A DNA stretch of 64,000 nucleotides, from positions 106,888-170,887 of the forward strand of contig NZ_AXVR01000003.1 in NCBI RefSeq assembly GCF_000484695.1, in the 5' to 3' direction. Of the stretch, positions 27,164-37,120 are shown piece by piece. Made by a program: the position numbers and the translations under genes. The notes under the pieces were generated by a model that saw only the letters and a program-made list of their open reading frames with translations, was not told where the DNA came from and ran no database searches. The stretch's first letter is position 1. Every line of letters begins with the position of its first letter. Source of the stretch: Salinispora cortesiana. GTDB lineage: Bacteria; Actinomycetota; Actinomycetes; Mycobacteriales; Micromonosporaceae.

Positions 27164-27879
27164 TGGGACACCAGATGGAGATCGACTGGGAGCGGCTGCG
27201 CGCCGCGGCGACCAAGGTGATGCGGCACGCGTACGTGCCGTACTCGAAGTTTCCGGTAGGGGCGGCCGCCCTGGTCGACGATGGTCGCGTCGTGGTCGGC
27301 TGCAACGTGGAGAACGCGTCGTACGGCATGGTGCTCTGCGCCGAGTGCGGGGTGATCTCCGCGCTGCACGCCACCGGTGGTGGGCGGATCGTCGCGCTCT
27401 CCTGCGTCGACGCCACCGGGGAGCCGCTGATGCCGTGCGGGCGGTGCCGGCAACTGCTCTGGGAGCACGGTGGCCCGGAGTGCCTGATCGAGGCGAAGAG
27501 CGGAGCGCTCCGGATGGCCGAGCTGCTGCCGTACGCCTTCGACGCGGCGGATCTGGAGGCGGTGACCGGGGCGGACCCGGTTCCGGTGGTGCCGGAGCGG
27601 CTGGCTGCCTGGCGGGGACGCGGGACGGTCTTCGTGCATCCGGACCTGTCGGCGGGGCAGCAGGTGTGGACGGCGTACTGGGAACGCTCGGCGGGGGAGG
27701 CCGGCGACGGCGAGACCGGCGTGCTCGAGGAGGGACCGAGCTGGGGCGATCCAGCGGAGGCGATCACCTGGGGGCTGGCCCGGGTACCCCGGGTCGTGGT
27801 GGTGGACGCGGCGGGCACGATCTTCTGGGCGGGTGAGGGCGAGCCGCCGTTGGAGATCCCGATCCGGTGGCCGGGCTGA
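27163..27879 (+). CDS. cdd: Cytidine deaminase with an unusual C-terminal extension
   Basis: The first 130 or so residues are a standard zinc-dependent cytidine deaminase, converting (deoxy)cytidine to (deoxy)uridine: YVPYSKFPVGAA binds substrate, CNVENASYGMVLCAE supplies the zinc Cys and catalytic Glu, and PCGRCRQ the other two Cys ligands. Tetrameric Cdd proteins are usually about 130-150 residues; this one has 238. The extra 105 residues (from about PVVPERLAAWRGRGTVFV) contain two beta-alpha-like segments and an acidic middle and match no family I recognise. ATG 27163 overlaps the permease stop; ATG 27175 is an alternative. Confidence 0.93.
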   Translation: MGHQMEIDWERLRAAATKVMRHAYVPYSKFPVGAAALVDDGRVVVGCNVENASYGMVLCAECGVISALHATGGGRIVALSCVDATGEPLMPCGRCRQLLWEHGGPECLIEAKSGALRMAELLPYAFDAADLEAVTGADPVPVVPERLAAWRGRGTVFVHPDLSAGQQVWTAYWERSAGEAGDGETGVLEEGPSWGDPAEAITWGLARVPRVVVVDAAGTIFWAGEGEPPLEIPIRWPG

Positions 27880-27969
27880 GCGTACGAGCCGAGGGGCGAC
27901 CGACGGCGGGACACATCGGAGCGTGCGGGTGGCTAGCCCGGGCTGAGGACGTGGGGAGAGGGTTATCTC

Positions 27970-29250
27970 ATGGCGGGTTTTACGGCGGTTGATGTCATTC
28001 GGGCCAAGCGGGACGGCGCGGTCCTCTCCGATGCACAGGTTGACTGGGTGGTGGACGCCTACACCCGGGGTCAGGTGGCGGACGAGCAGATGTCCGCGCT
28101 CGCGATGGCGATCCTGCTGAACGGGATGACCATGCCGGAGATCGCCCGGTGGACCTCAGCCATGATCGCTAGCGGAGAGCGGCTGGACCTCTCGGCGGTC
28201 GACCGACCGACGGTTGACAAGCACTCGACCGGTGGTGTCGGAGACAAGATCACCCTGCCGCTGACTCCGTTGGTGGCGGCCTGCGGTGCGGCGGTGCCGC
28301 AGCTGAGCGGCCGGGGCCTCGGGCACACCGGCGGCACGCTGGACAAGCTGGAGTCCATTCCGGGCTGGCGGGCATCGCTTCGCAACGAGGAGTTCATCGC
28401 CCAGCTCCGTGGCGTCGGCGCGGTGATCTGCGCGGCCGGCGCCGGTCTCGCGCCGGCGGACCGCAAGCTGTACGCGTTGCGGGACGTGACCGGCACGGTG
28501 GAGGCGATCCCGCTGATCGCCAGCTCGATCATGAGCAAGAAGATCGCCGAGGGGACCGGCGCTCTGGTGCTCGATGTCAAGGTCGGCTCGGGCGCGTTCA
28601 TGAAGTCGGTCGACCAGGCCCGGCAACTGGCCCGCACCATGGTCGAGCTGGGTGGTGCGCAGGGCGTTCGCACGGTCGCCCTGCTGACCGACATGTCCAC
28701 TCCGCTGGGGCTGGCCATCGGCAACGCGGTCGAGGTGACCGAATCCGTGGAGGTGCTGGCGGGCGGCGGACCGGCCGACGTGGTGGAGCTGACCCTGGCC
28801 CTGGCCCGCGAGATGCTGGACGCGGCCGGGCTTCCAGACGCCGACCCGGCGGCGGCGTTGCGCGACGGTCGGGCGATGGACGCCTGGCGGGCGATGCTCC
28901 GAGCTCAGGGCGGGGACCCGGATGCTCCGCTGCCCACCGCGCCGGAGGTCGAGGTGGTCCGCGCTGACGAGAGCGGTGTGGTGGCCGAGGTCGACGCGTG
29001 CGGCATGGGGGTGGCCGCGTGGCGGCTCGGTGCCGGACGGGCCCGCAAGGAGGACGCGGTGTCCGCGCCGGCGGGGGTGTTGCTGCACAAGCGCCCCGGT
29101 GATCCGGTTCGGGCCGGTGAGCCCCTCTTCGAGCTGCGGGCCGAGGAGGCCGACCGGATCCCGGCGGCCCGGACAGCGGCGGTGCGGGCGGTACGGATCG
29201 CGGCGTCCGCACCGGAACAGCAGCCGCTGGTGCTTGAGCGAATCAGCTGA
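27970..29250 (+). CDS. deoA: Thymidine/pyrimidine-nucleoside phosphorylase
   Basis: DeoA phosphorolyses thymidine, deoxyuridine and possibly uridine to the base and (deoxy)ribose-1-phosphate. The 426-residue protein has the N-terminal helical domain (VIRAKRDGAVLSD), the phosphate-binding KHSTGGVGDK near residue 79, the SGRGLGHTGGTLDKLESIPG signature near residue 112, and a C-terminal barrel-sandwich domain. The length is standard. ATG at 27970 follows GGGGAGAGGG. It lies 90 bases after cdd, which produces its deoxyuridine substrate. Confidence 0.96.
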   Translation: MAGFTAVDVIRAKRDGAVLSDAQVDWVVDAYTRGQVADEQMSALAMAILLNGMTMPEIARWTSAMIASGERLDLSAVDRPTVDKHSTGGVGDKITLPLTPLVAACGAAVPQLSGRGLGHTGGTLDKLESIPGWRASLRNEEFIAQLRGVGAVICAAGAGLAPADRKLYALRDVTGTVEAIPLIASSIMSKKIAEGTGALVLDVKVGSGAFMKSVDQARQLARTMVELGGAQGVRTVALLTDMSTPLGLAIGNAVEVTESVEVLAGGGPADVVELTLALAREMLDAAGLPDADPAAALRDGRAMDAWRAMLRAQGGDPDAPLPTAPEVEVVRADESGVVAEVDACGMGVAAWRLGAGRARKEDAVSAPAGVLLHKRPGDPVRAGEPLFELRAEEADRIPAARTAAVRAVRIAASAPEQQPLVLERIS

Positions 29251-29341
29251 CCGTCCGTTCCGTTCCCCTCAGCGGAGGGATATCCTGCCTGGCCAGGAGG
29301 ACGATCCGGCCAGCCAGTCCACACAGACGAGGATAACCGTC

Positions 29342-30022
29342 GTGGCGGTACCTGCCCCAAACCCCCGAATGGTGCGTGCGGCCAGCCTGGAGGAGTTGTC
29401 TCGGCTGGGTCTACCACTGCCGCCGGCGCACTTTCCACTGGTGTGGGAGCCCGGCGACGAGATCGAGCTGCGCCCGACCGGTGAGATCGAGACTCGGGTC
29501 GCGGTGCTGCACCTCATCCTGGCCCGCTGTTTCGGCATGCCGCCGCAGGCCGCGATGAGTTGGCTGCTCGCCTCGCATCTGGTGGAGAAGGTCACCCCGC
29601 CGGAGTGGCAGTTCGTTACCGGCGGCAAGGGTGACCACCGTTCTTTCGTGCTGCACTACGACGCGTTGTACGCCCTGGCCTGGGTGCTGGGCCTAACCCG
29701 GCAGCTGGACCCGACGCTGCCGGTGGACGAGCGGCTGGTGGAGCGGCTGCCGAACATTCTGGCCGGCGAGACGGTCCGGCGCTGGCGGTCGCGGACCCTC
29801 ACCGCCCCACGGCATCCGGCGGACGTGGCGGCCCTGCTTGACCTGCACTACTGCCTGGACTGGGCCTATCTCGAGGTGGAGCAGGCCCACCGAACCCTGC
29901 CCGGCCTGGTGGACGCCAACGCGATCGGGCAGCGTCGGTGGGCACTGGAGTGGGCGGTGGTCCTCCGGGGGCCCTACCACGACGAGCCCCCCGGCTGGGA
30001 AGAGGTGGATCTCTCCACCTAG
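29342..30022 (+). CDS. DUF4272 domain-containing protein
   Basis: A soluble protein of 226 residues that fits the DUF4272 family: RAASLEELSRLGLPLPPAHF near residue 14, VAVLHLILARCFG, the central EWQFVTGGKGDHRSFVLHYDALYALAWVLGL block and a C-terminal RRWALEWAVV segment. Function is unknown. GTG at 29342 is chosen because GAGGAT lies upstream and the conserved region follows; the much longer open frame runs back through deoA. A TATCCT hexamer at 29281-29286 may be its -10 box. Its last 4 bases overlap the convergent methyltransferase gene. Confidence 0.82.
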   Translation: MAVPAPNPRMVRAASLEELSRLGLPLPPAHFPLVWEPGDEIELRPTGEIETRVAVLHLILARCFGMPPQAAMSWLLASHLVEKVTPPEWQFVTGGKGDHRSFVLHYDALYALAWVLGLTRQLDPTLPVDERLVERLPNILAGETVRRWRSRTLTAPRHPADVAALLDLHYCLDWAYLEVEQAHRTLPGLVDANAIGQRRWALEWAVVLRGPYHDEPPGWEEVDLST

Positions 30023-30906
30023 CGGCGGCGGTGGACGCCGAGCCGGACGGCCACGGTCACCTCGACCGGTTCGGGCAGGGTGGCGATCCGTTCGGGGAGC
30101 CCGGCCGGATCGGTGTGCCAGGCACTGGGTCCCATTCCGACCAGGGCGGCGATCTCCGGGCGGGTCAACGTCAGCCGGGTCCGGTGTTCGGTCTCCGACT
30201 CAGTGGCGAAGCGCTTCCCGAGGTGCCCGGCCACCCGGTCGGACTTCGCCGGATCCACCCGGAGCAGGCCGAGTGCGCCGACCAACTCGGTGAGGTGGTC
30301 GGCGGCCGGCGTGACGACCAGCAACGCGCCGGCCGGATCAAGTACCCGATGGAACTCCGCCCCGTTGCGCGGGGCGAAGACGTTCAACAACACGGCGACC
30401 GACGCGTCGGGCAGGGGCAGCTGCTGCCAGGTGTCGGCCAGTGCCGCCCCGGCCCGTTCATGCGCGCGGGCCGCGCGGCGCAGCGCCGGCTTCGACACGT
30501 CCAGGGCCAGGCCGACGGCGTCCGGCAGCGCCGCCAGCACCGCGGTGAGATGCCGCCCGGTGCCGGCGCCGGGCTCAACCACCAGGGGGTACGCCTCGAC
30601 GGACGCCCCGGGCTGGGGGTGTGCGGCGCGGTGGCGGGCGGCGGCGACTGTGGCCGCTTCGGCCAGCGCCCGGGAGATCAGGTCGTAGTGACCGGCGGCG
30701 AGGAAGTCGGCGCGGGCGGCCACCATTTCGCTGGTGTCCCCGACGTGTGGTGCCCGGCCGGCCAGGAGGTTCACATAGCCCTGTCGGGCCACGTCGAAGC
30801 TGTGTCGGCGCGGACAGGTCAGCGTCTGGGTGGTGCCAGCGGTCGCCTCGGCCAGCGGAAGGGCGCAGATTGGGCAGCGCAGCCGGTGGCGGATGCGGGG
30901 ATCCAT
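30019..30906 (-). CDS. RlmA-type 23S rRNA (guanine-N1)-methyltransferase-like protein
   Basis: A 295-residue SAM-dependent methyltransferase with an N-terminal zinc-binding motif CPIC...CPRRHSFD (residues 11-38) and the conserved GYVNLL just after it, as in RlmA(I/II), TlrB and MyrA. VVEPGAGTGRHL near residue 109 is the SAM motif. RlmA proteins methylate G745 or G748 of 23S rRNA; in macrolide producers related enzymes give self-resistance. Whether this is the housekeeping or resistance type cannot be decided here; no macrolide cluster is nearby. ATG at 30906; divergent from add. Confidence 0.86.
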   Translation of the reverse strand: MDPRIRHRLRCPICALPLAEATAGTTQTLTCPRRHSFDVARQGYVNLLAGRAPHVGDTSEMVAARADFLAAGHYDLISRALAEAATVAAARHRAAHPQPGASVEAYPLVVEPGAGTGRHLTAVLAALPDAVGLALDVSKPALRRAARAHERAGAALADTWQQLPLPDASVAVLLNVFAPRNGAEFHRVLDPAGALLVVTPAADHLTELVGALGLLRVDPAKSDRVAGHLGKRFATESETEHRTRLTLTRPEIAALVGMGPSAWHTDPAGLPERIATLPEPVEVTVAVRLGVHRRR

Positions 30907-31069
30907 GTCGGGCTCCGGGCCGGTCGGGGGCGAGCCGGGCGGTCACCCGGTGGACCGGCATCCTATCGACCCGGTTGCCGCGTCGCGCCCTGCCGCGCGT
31001 GGTGGGCGGGTGGGCGTGACCCGGGCAACGCGCCGCCGGGTCTGACGCTGCCCAGATGCCGGTGCCGAC

Positions 31070-31081
31070 TAGGGTCTGAAC
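31070..31081 (+). promoter_or_regulatory. Candidate leaderless promoter of add
   Basis: TAGGGT at 31070-31075 is followed by 6 bases and the ATG of add, with no Shine-Dalgarno sequence, fitting transcription from the start codon itself. Confidence 0.55.
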
Positions 31082-32176
31082 ATGGTCGCGACTATCCGGT
31101 ACGAGGACATCGTCCAGGTCCCCAAGGCGCTGCTGCACGATCACCTCGATGGTGGCCTGCGACCAGCGACGGTCGTCGAGCTGGCCGCTGAGGCGGGGCA
31201 CGAGCTCCCGACGACCGACCCGGAGGCGTTGGGTCACTGGTTCGTCGACGCTGCCAGCTCCGGCTCATTGGAGCGGTATCTGGAGACCTTCGCGCACACC
31301 GTTCAGGTCATGCAGACCGCTTCGGCGCTGCGGCGGGTGGCCCGGGAGTGCGCGCTGGACCTGGCGGCCGACGGTGTCGTCTACGCGGAGGTCCGGTTCG
31401 CGCCGGAGCTGCACCTGGAGCGGGGTCTGACCCTGGATGAGGTGGTCGCGGCGGTGATCGCCGGCTTCGCCGAGGGCAGTGAACTCGCCGCGACGCAGGG
31501 CACGCCGATTCGGGTCGGCACGCTGCTGACCGCCATGCGGCACGCCGCCCGGTCGCAGGAGATCGCCGAACTGGCCGTGCGGCACCGGGACGTCGGCGTT
31601 GTGGGCTTCGACATCGCCGGGGCCGAGGCCGGCTTCCCGCCCACCCGGCACCTGGATGCCTTCGAGTACCTGCAGCGGGAGAACTTCCACTTCACGATCC
31701 ACGCCGGTGAGGCGTTTGGGCTGCCGTCGATCTGGCAGGCCATCCAGTGGTGCGGAGCAGATCGGCTCGGCCACGGTGTGCGGATCGTGGATGACATCAC
31801 ACCCGGCCCGGAGCCGGCGCTTGGTCGGTTGGCTGCCTACGTGCGCGACAAGCGCATTCCGTTGGAGCTGTGCCCCTCGTCGAACGTGCAGACCGGGGCG
31901 GCCCCCTCGATCGCGGACCACCCGATCGGGCTGCTGCGGGATCTGCGGTTTCGGGTCACTGTCAACACCGACAACCGGCTGATGAGCGGCACCTCCATGT
32001 CGCGGGAGATGGCATTGTTGGTGGACGCGTTCGGGTACGGCTGGCGAGAACTACAGTGGCTGACGATTAATGCCATGAAGAGCGCCTTTATCCCGTTCGA
32101 CCAGCGGCTACAGATTATCGACGAGGTGATCAAGCCGGCGTACGGGCGGCTGCTGACCGGCGCCGGGCAGTCGTAG
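31082..32176 (+). CDS. add: Adenosine deaminase
   Basis: Add converts (deoxy)adenosine to (deoxy)inosine. The 364-residue TIM-barrel metalloenzyme has its zinc ligands in LHDHLDGGL near residue 19, HAGEAFG near residue 204 (His and catalytic Glu), RLGHGVRI, and [13 protein letters not shown] (Asp). The length is standard. It belongs to the nucleoside salvage set begun by cdd and deoA but is separated by two unrelated genes and has its own promoter. A weak hairpin GGGGC-GAA-GCCCC lies just after the stop. Confidence 0.96.
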   Translation: MVATIRYEDIVQVPKALLHDHLDGGLRPATVVELAAEAGHELPTTDPEALGHWFVDAASSGSLERYLETFAHTVQVMQTASALRRVARECALDLAADGVVYAEVRFAPELHLERGLTLDEVVAAVIAGFAEGSELAATQGTPIRVGTLLTAMRHAARSQEIAELAVRHRDVGVVGFDIAGAEAGFPPTRHLDAFEYLQRENFHFTIHAGEAFGLPSIWQAIQWCGADRLGHGVRIVDDITPGPEPALGRLAAYVRDKRIPLELCPSSNVQTGAAPSIADHPIGLLRDLRFRVTVNTDNRLMSGTSMSREMALLVDAFGYGWRELQWLTINAMKSAFIPFDQRLQIIDEVIKPAYGRLLTGAGQS

Positions 32177-32769
32177 GGGGCGAAGCCCCGGTGTCGGTGT
32201 GCCGGCCGCTCCGTTCACACCCCGTCGCTGGCGGCGCTCGCGGCGTCAGCGGCAAATCATCCCTTCGATGGTAAAAAGTGGCGAGCTGGCTGCTTCAATT
32301 GACCGAGTAGCTGTACCGAATTCACCCCACGACTGCGTATAATGGCGCGCCGAGTCCATCCCTGGGGCAGCTGGAGCGTCGACTCCTCCTGCCGCGTCGG
32401 CGAGTCAGGGGGTAGCGCTCCCGATCGACCTGCCCTTTCGGTGCCGGTGGTGGCGGGTTCCCAGAATTCGGGCGGTAGCCGTTTGGGTCGAGCTGAGAAG
32501 CCTGGTTCATCAGGCTATGTACGACTTTTGCCGGCCGGCGAGGCGGTTGGTGTGGCGACGCAGAGGAGGCGCTCCATTGCGTTGGGTAACTCAGGTCAGA
32601 CTGAATGCGATCGAATCGTCAAAACATCTTGCTGTGGCGGTGGTCAAGGCCAGCCTGGGCTTTCTCTTTCCGGGGCGGCGTGGTGGAATCTCGGATGGTC
32701 CGACCCATGGGTCGGTCACCGGGTGTTGCCCGAGGGCAACGCAAAGGCTGCAATCGCGAGGGCGGTGAC
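32177..32769 (+). promoter_or_regulatory. 593-base region before the conservon with a consensus TATAAT box
   Basis: No credible gene lies here. A perfect TATAAT at 32338-32343 stands out in this GC-rich genome; the best -35-like hexamer, TTGACC at 32299-32304, is too distant (33 bases), so the -35 element is uncertain. If used, this promoter gives the kinase gene a leader of about 420 bases. Open frames across the leader would only extend the kinase N-terminus with atypical sequence. Confidence 0.5.
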
Positions 32770-35700
32770 GTGAGCAAACGACCGAAGACGGCAGGTTCTC
32801 CCCTGTCGCGTCTGCGCCGGCCTGCTGGTCGGCTCCGCGACCTGCCGATCTGGTCCAAGCTCGGTCTCATCTTGATCGTGCCGACCGTCGCAACGGTCGT
32901 CGTGGGTACCAGTGGCATCGTTGATCACCTGCAGACACTCAACAATGCCAACCGGTCCGGCGACCTCGCCAGTCTGGTCGCCTACTCCGGTGACCTGGTC
33001 AGTCAGCTGCAGGACGAGCGGACGGAAGCGATCCGGCTGCTCGGCGAGGACCGGCCGGCACAGCGGGAGGAGCGCAGCGCGGCGTACGAGGAGGTGTCCG
33101 CCCGCGTTGACCAGGCAAAGGAACCGTACGCCGAGCGGCGGAGCGAGGTTGAGGACCTGCCCGCCACGCTGGAGAACCAGCTCCGCTTCATCGACCAGAC
33201 CCTCACCGACCTGCCCGGAACGCGAAGCCAGGTGCTCAACGGTCGACTCAGCATCACCCAGGCGCAGCAGCAGTACGATGCCCTGCTCACCGACCTGATC
33301 AACCTGCGGGACTCGGCCACCCAGCTGGCCGGCGACTCCGAACTGAGCGACCGGATGCGGGCCGCGACCGCCCTCACCCGGAACAAGGAGTACCTGTCCC
33401 AGCAGCAGGACGTGGTTCACGTCGCCTTCATCCGGCAGCAGTTCACCCCCGAGCTTCGGAACACCTACATCTCCACCTGGACCGGCCAGCGGCAGTGGCT
33501 GGAGACCTTCGCCGCCGTCGCTGACCGCGCCGACCAGGAGCTGTACGACCAGACGGTCGCCGGTTCCGTAGCGCGGGAGGCGGATTCCTACAACAGCAAC
33601 CTGCGCGGCCTCGCCGCTGCCACAACCCTGAAAAACGTCGGCTTCACGCCCGACCAGTGGAGCGAGGCGATGGTCGAGTACGCCGCCCTGGTCCGCGAGG
33701 TGGAGGTGAAGATCGACAGGGACGCCGTCCAACTCGCCGACGAACTCCGGTCGGCCGTGCGGCTGCAGGTGTTCCTGGAGACCGGGCTGCTGCTCAGCAT
33801 GCTGCTGCTCGCCATCCTCTTCGCCTACCTGGTTGCCCGCTCGATGGCGCGGTCGTTGCGCGAGCTGCGGCAGGGCGCTCTTATGATCGCCCAGCACGGG
33901 CTGCCGCAGGCCGTCGCCCGACTGCGGGAGACGCAGGCCGCCGGAGGCCAGCAAACCCCGGTGCAGCTCGCCAGCCGGATCGCCGAGCCGCTGCCGGTGC
34001 GTAGCAAGGACGAGTTCGGTCAGGTGACCGAGGCCTTCAACGCGGTCCACCTGGAGGCGGTGCGGACCGCGGCGGAGCAGGCCGCCCTGCGGGCTTCCGT
34101 GGCAACCATGTTCGTCAACCTCGCCCGCCGGTCGCAGATCCTGGTCGACCGCCTCATCGGCCAACTCGATCGACTCGAACGGGGCGAGGAGGACCCGGAC
34201 CGGCTGGCCGAGTTGTTCCAGCTCGACCACCTCGCCACCCGGATGCGCCGCAACGACGAGAACCTGCTGGTCCTCGCCGCCGCGGACTCCACCCGCGTGC
34301 AGCGGGAGCCGGCTGCCCTGATCGACGTGCTACGGGCCGCCCAGTCCGAGGTCGAGCACTACACGCGGATCGAGTTCGGTGTCATTGACCGCGACATCGA
34401 GGTCGCGGCCGCCGCCGTCAACGACCTGGTACATCTCGTCGCCGAGCTGTTCGACAACGCGACGGCGTTCTCGCCGCCCGAGTCGCAGGTCGTCGTGGAG
34501 GCCCGCCGGGTCGGTGACCGCGCCTCCCTCTACGTGGAGGACCGTGGCATCGGCATCAGCCCCGAGCAGCTACGGGAGCTGAACGAGAAGCTCGCCACCC
34601 CGCCGCAGGTGGACGTGGCGGTTTCTCGGATGATGGGTCTGGTCGTGGTTGCCCGGCTGGCGTCCCGGCACGGGGTCAAGGTGGAACTGCGCTCCGGCGT
34701 CGATCGGGGAGCCGTCGCGGAGGTGAGCCTTCCGGCTGGCGTGCTGGTGCCCCGGGCGCTCGCCGCCGGGCCGCAGCTGCCCCCCGGCCTGCCGCCAGCG
34801 GTGAACTCCAGCTCGACGGGGTCTTTTGAGGCGCTCTCCGCGGCGCGTGGTTCGCTCTCCGGCCCCCGCCCGGGTGAGTCGGGTAACCAGGTAACGCTCG
34901 GTGGCCGGCCCTTCGACCCGGCCCACAGCAACGGTGCAGGAACGCCCTCGGGTTCGCCCCAGGCGATGCCGGCGTGGTCCGATCTCACCGGTGCGAACAG
35001 CGCCGCCACCGGCGGTGGGTCCCCCGCCCCGTACCCCACCAGCGGGCAGCCGAACGGCGCGTTGCCGCAACGGCGTCCCTCGGGTGCGTCGGAGGTCACC
35101 GGAGAGCAGCCGGGGATTCCGCGACAGCTGCCGAGCAGCCCGGAGGCCCAGCCGTACGCCCCGCCACCGACTCCGTACTCCGGGTGGTCGGTGTCCGGCC
35201 CGCCAGCCACGGGCATGCCGACTTCCGCGTCGCCGGTCTCCGGGCAGCCGACCTCCGGGGCACCGGCCTCCGGCCAGCCGTGGGCGATGCCGTTGCCGCA
35301 GCGTCCGGCCACCACGACCCCGAGTAGCGTCGCCCCGCCGGTTTGGCCACCGGTGCCCAGCGCAGCCGGAGAGGCTTCCGCTGCTCCGGCCTCCGAGCGG
35401 GTCCCCGCAGCCCCCGACCTGACTACCGAGCTGCCCCGGGTAACAGGTCCGGCCGGCCCCCCGCCCGCCGCGTACCCTGCCGCTCCGGTATCGGCCGGCC
35501 CCGTCGCTCCGGTGCCGGGACCCCAGCCGACCTCGGCGCCGGCGATGCCAACCACACCGCCGACCGCACCGGCGCAGAACCAGCAGCCGGCCGACGCGAC
35601 GATGGAACTGCCGATTTTCCGGGAGCTGGAGTCGGCCTGGTTCCGCACCCGACGACCCGGCTCGGAGGAGACAGGCAAGGGCCCCGACGCTGCTGGGGGC

Positions 35701-36246
35701 GGCGGTGTCATGGGGCCGGGTGGTGCCGCGACCCAGCAGTTCGCCAGGATAGATGCGGACAGGCAGCAGCAGACACCACCCGCAACGACAGGTAACACAC
35801 CAATGGCAGAATCCCCGACGACCGGTGGTACGTCGCCTCAGAACAGCACGACAGTAAACGGGAGCACACCCCCCACGGGCGGGTTCGCCCAGCGGCGGGG
35901 AAGAGCTGGTGAAGGCTGGAGCACCGCCGCCGACGATGGTTGGCGGGCCGCTACCGCGGCCAGCGACGTACAGGTGGCGGCGACCACCTCGACTGGCTTG
36001 CCGAAGCGCACGCCGATGGCGCAGCTGGTACCGGGCGCGGTGGAGAAGCCGTCGGCGGCGGCTCAGCGGCGCACGCCCGAGTCGGTCCGAGGGCTGCTCT
36101 CCGCGTATCACCGTGGGGTCCAGCGGGGGCGCAAGAACCCCTCGGACAGCAACCGGACCAGCCCGGAGGGGAATCCGGGTGGGCAGTCCTCGCAATCTGG
36201 CTCAGGCCCAATGGCCGGGAGCGGGCAGAAGGAGCAAGAAGGATGA
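32770..36246 (+). CDS. cvnA: Conservon sensor histidine kinase (CvnA type) with nitrate/nitrite-sensor-like domain
   Basis: The membrane-bound sensor of a conservon, 1158 residues. Order: membrane helix (about 30-52), extracytoplasmic NIT-like helical sensor (55-330), second helix (335-358), HAMP linker, a dimerisation region with [19 protein letters not shown] near residue 480, and a GHKL ATPase domain with [12 protein letters not shown] near 555, VEDRGIGIS near 590 and [15 protein letters not shown] near 620. About 500 Pro/Gly/Ser-rich residues follow, ending in conserved tail motifs ([43 protein letters not shown]) also found in the facing gene's product. GTG 32770 follows GAGGG. It heads cvnABCD. 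Confidence 0.92.
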   Translation: MSKRPKTAGSPLSRLRRPAGRLRDLPIWSKLGLILIVPTVATVVVGTSGIVDHLQTLNNANRSGDLASLVAYSGDLVSQLQDERTEAIRLLGEDRPAQREERSAAYEEVSARVDQAKEPYAERRSEVEDLPATLENQLRFIDQTLTDLPGTRSQVLNGRLSITQAQQQYDALLTDLINLRDSATQLAGDSELSDRMRAATALTRNKEYLSQQQDVVHVAFIRQQFTPELRNTYISTWTGQRQWLETFAAVADRADQELYDQTVAGSVAREADSYNSNLRGLAAATTLKNVGFTPDQWSEAMVEYAALVREVEVKIDRDAVQLADELRSAVRLQVFLETGLLLSMLLLAILFAYLVARSMARSLRELRQGALMIAQHGLPQAVARLRETQAAGGQQTPVQLASRIAEPLPVRSKDEFGQVTEAFNAVHLEAVRTAAEQAALRASVATMFVNLARRSQILVDRLIGQLDRLERGEEDPDRLAELFQLDHLATRMRRNDENLLVLAAADSTRVQREPAALIDVLRAAQSEVEHYTRIEFGVIDRDIEVAAAAVNDLVHLVAELFDNATAFSPPESQVVVEARRVGDRASLYVEDRGIGISPEQLRELNEKLATPPQVDVAVSRMMGLVVVARLASRHGVKVELRSGVDRGAVAEVSLPAGVLVPRALAAGPQLPPGLPPAVNSSSTGSFEALSAARGSLSGPRPGESGNQVTLGGRPFDPAHSNGAGTPSGSPQAMPAWSDLTGANSAATGGGSPAPYPTSGQPNGALPQRRPSGASEVTGEQPGIPRQLPSSPEAQPYAPPPTPYSGWSVSGPPATGMPTSASPVSGQPTSGAPASGQPWAMPLPQRPATTTPSSVAPPVWPPVPSAAGEASAAPASERVPAAPDLTTELPRVTGPAGPPPAAYPAAPVSAGPVAPVPGPQPTSAPAMPTTPPTAPAQNQQPADATMELPIFRELESAWFRTRRPGSEETGKGPDAAGGGGVMGPGGAATQQFARIDADRQQQTPPATTGNTPMAESPTTGGTSPQNSTTVNGSTPPTGGFAQRRGRAGEGWSTAADDGWRAATAASDVQVAATTSTGLPKRTPMAQLVPGAVEKPSAAAQRRTPESVRGLLSAYHRGVQRGRKNPSDSNRTSPEGNPGGQSSQSGSGPMAGSGQKEQEG

Positions 36247-36647
36247 CTACTACGCAGGACCTCGGCTGGCTTCTCGCCAACTTCGCCGATCGGGTGCCGG
36301 GAGTCGCGCACGCGGTCGCCGTGTCGGCGGACGGCCTACTCCTCGCGGCCTCACGGGACCTTCCGCGGGACCGGGCCGACCAGTTGGCTGCCATCGCATC
36401 CGGCTTGGTCAGCCTTACCCAGGGAGCAGCCCGCTGTTTTGAAGGCGGTGCCGTGCTCCAGACCGTGGTAGAGATGGACAACGGCTTCCTCTTCCTGATG
36501 TCGATTTCGGATGGCTCATCGTTCGCCGTGCTGGCCGCCCGCAATTCTGACGTGGGACAGGTCGGTTACGAGATGGCCCTCCTGGTTGACCGGGTGGGTG
36601 ACGCGTTGACCCCGCAGCCGCGTGCGGCTGCGGGCATGCCGGGCTGA
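36243..36647 (+). CDS. cvnB: Conservon Roadblock/LC7-domain protein (CvnB type)
   Basis: A 134-residue Roadblock/LC7 protein. These bind small GTPases and form part of the membrane-associated conservon complex. The domain covers nearly the whole protein: [22 protein letters not shown], then [10 protein letters not shown], and the [18 protein letters not shown] strand region. ATG at 36243 overlaps the kinase stop (ATGA) and follows AGAAGGAGCAAGAAGG, so it is coupled to cvnA. The predicted partner is the GTPase encoded two genes downstream. Confidence 0.93.
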   Translation: MTTTQDLGWLLANFADRVPGVAHAVAVSADGLLLAASRDLPRDRADQLAAIASGLVSLTQGAARCFEGGAVLQTVVEMDNGFLFLMSISDGSSFAVLAARNSDVGQVGYEMALLVDRVGDALTPQPRAAAGMPG

Positions 36648-36742
36648 TGTCTCGCTAACCGGGCGGTCGGCGCGGCGAGGACAACAACGAGGGGACCTGC
36701 CCGCGCCGGGCGGTCCGGGGTGCGAAGGAGGTGAGCGGCGAC

Positions 36743-37120
36743 ATGACTGATCATGACGAACCGACCGGCGCGTTGGTCCGTCCGTACGCCGTGACCCGGG
36801 GTCGCACCCGTCCCCGGCTCGACATCGCGATGGAAGCGCTTATCGAGACGACGGTGCGCGGGCGTGCCGTTGCCACCGGCAACGGCGGACACGGCCGTGA
36901 GTACCAGTACATCGCCGCGCTCTGTGATGGACGTGTGCAGTCGTTAGCCGAGATCGCGGCGCGGATGCAGCTTCCGCTCGGGGTGGCCCGGGTGCTCATC
37001 GCCGACATGGCGACAGACGGCCTGGTCGCGGTCCACGAGCCGACCATTCTGGACGACTCGGACGACGTGGTGGGCACTGAACTGCTGGAAAGGGTGCTGA
37101 GTGGACTTCGCAGGCTCTGA
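36743..37120 (+). CDS. cvnC: Conservon DUF742 protein (CvnC type)
   Basis: A 125-residue DUF742 protein, the third conservon component. It has LVRPYAVTRGRTRP at the N-terminus, then a winged-helix-like region EYQYIAALCDGRVQSLAEIAARMQLPLGVARVLIADM. DUF742 proteins are proposed adaptors in the conservon complex. ATG at 36743 is preferred over GTG at 36731, because GAAGGAGG (36723-36730) directly abuts the GTG but is about 12 bases from the ATG. The end overlaps the GTPase gene by 20 bases. Confidence 0.92.
   Translation: MTDHDEPTGALVRPYAVTRGRTRPRLDIAMEALIETTVRGRAVATGNGGHGREYQYIAALCDGRVQSLAEIAARMQLPLGVARVLIADMATDGLVAVHEPTILDDSDDVVGTELLERVLSGLRRL

Noticed and set aside
28922..29341. Long N-terminal extension of the DUF4272 protein
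   Set aside because: It reads through the end of deoA in another frame; GTG 29342 has a ribosome-binding site and directly precedes the conserved region.
32605..32769. N-terminal extension of the conservon kinase
   Set aside because: The frame is open, but the added residues are atypical and have no ribosome-binding site; GTG 32770 begins just ahead of the first membrane helix as in the family.
34530..36195. Minus-strand open frames opposite the cvnA tail
   Set aside because: The Pro/Gly-rich tail of cvnA generates long antisense frames; the tail itself carries motifs shared with a separate protein, so the sense strand is the real one.
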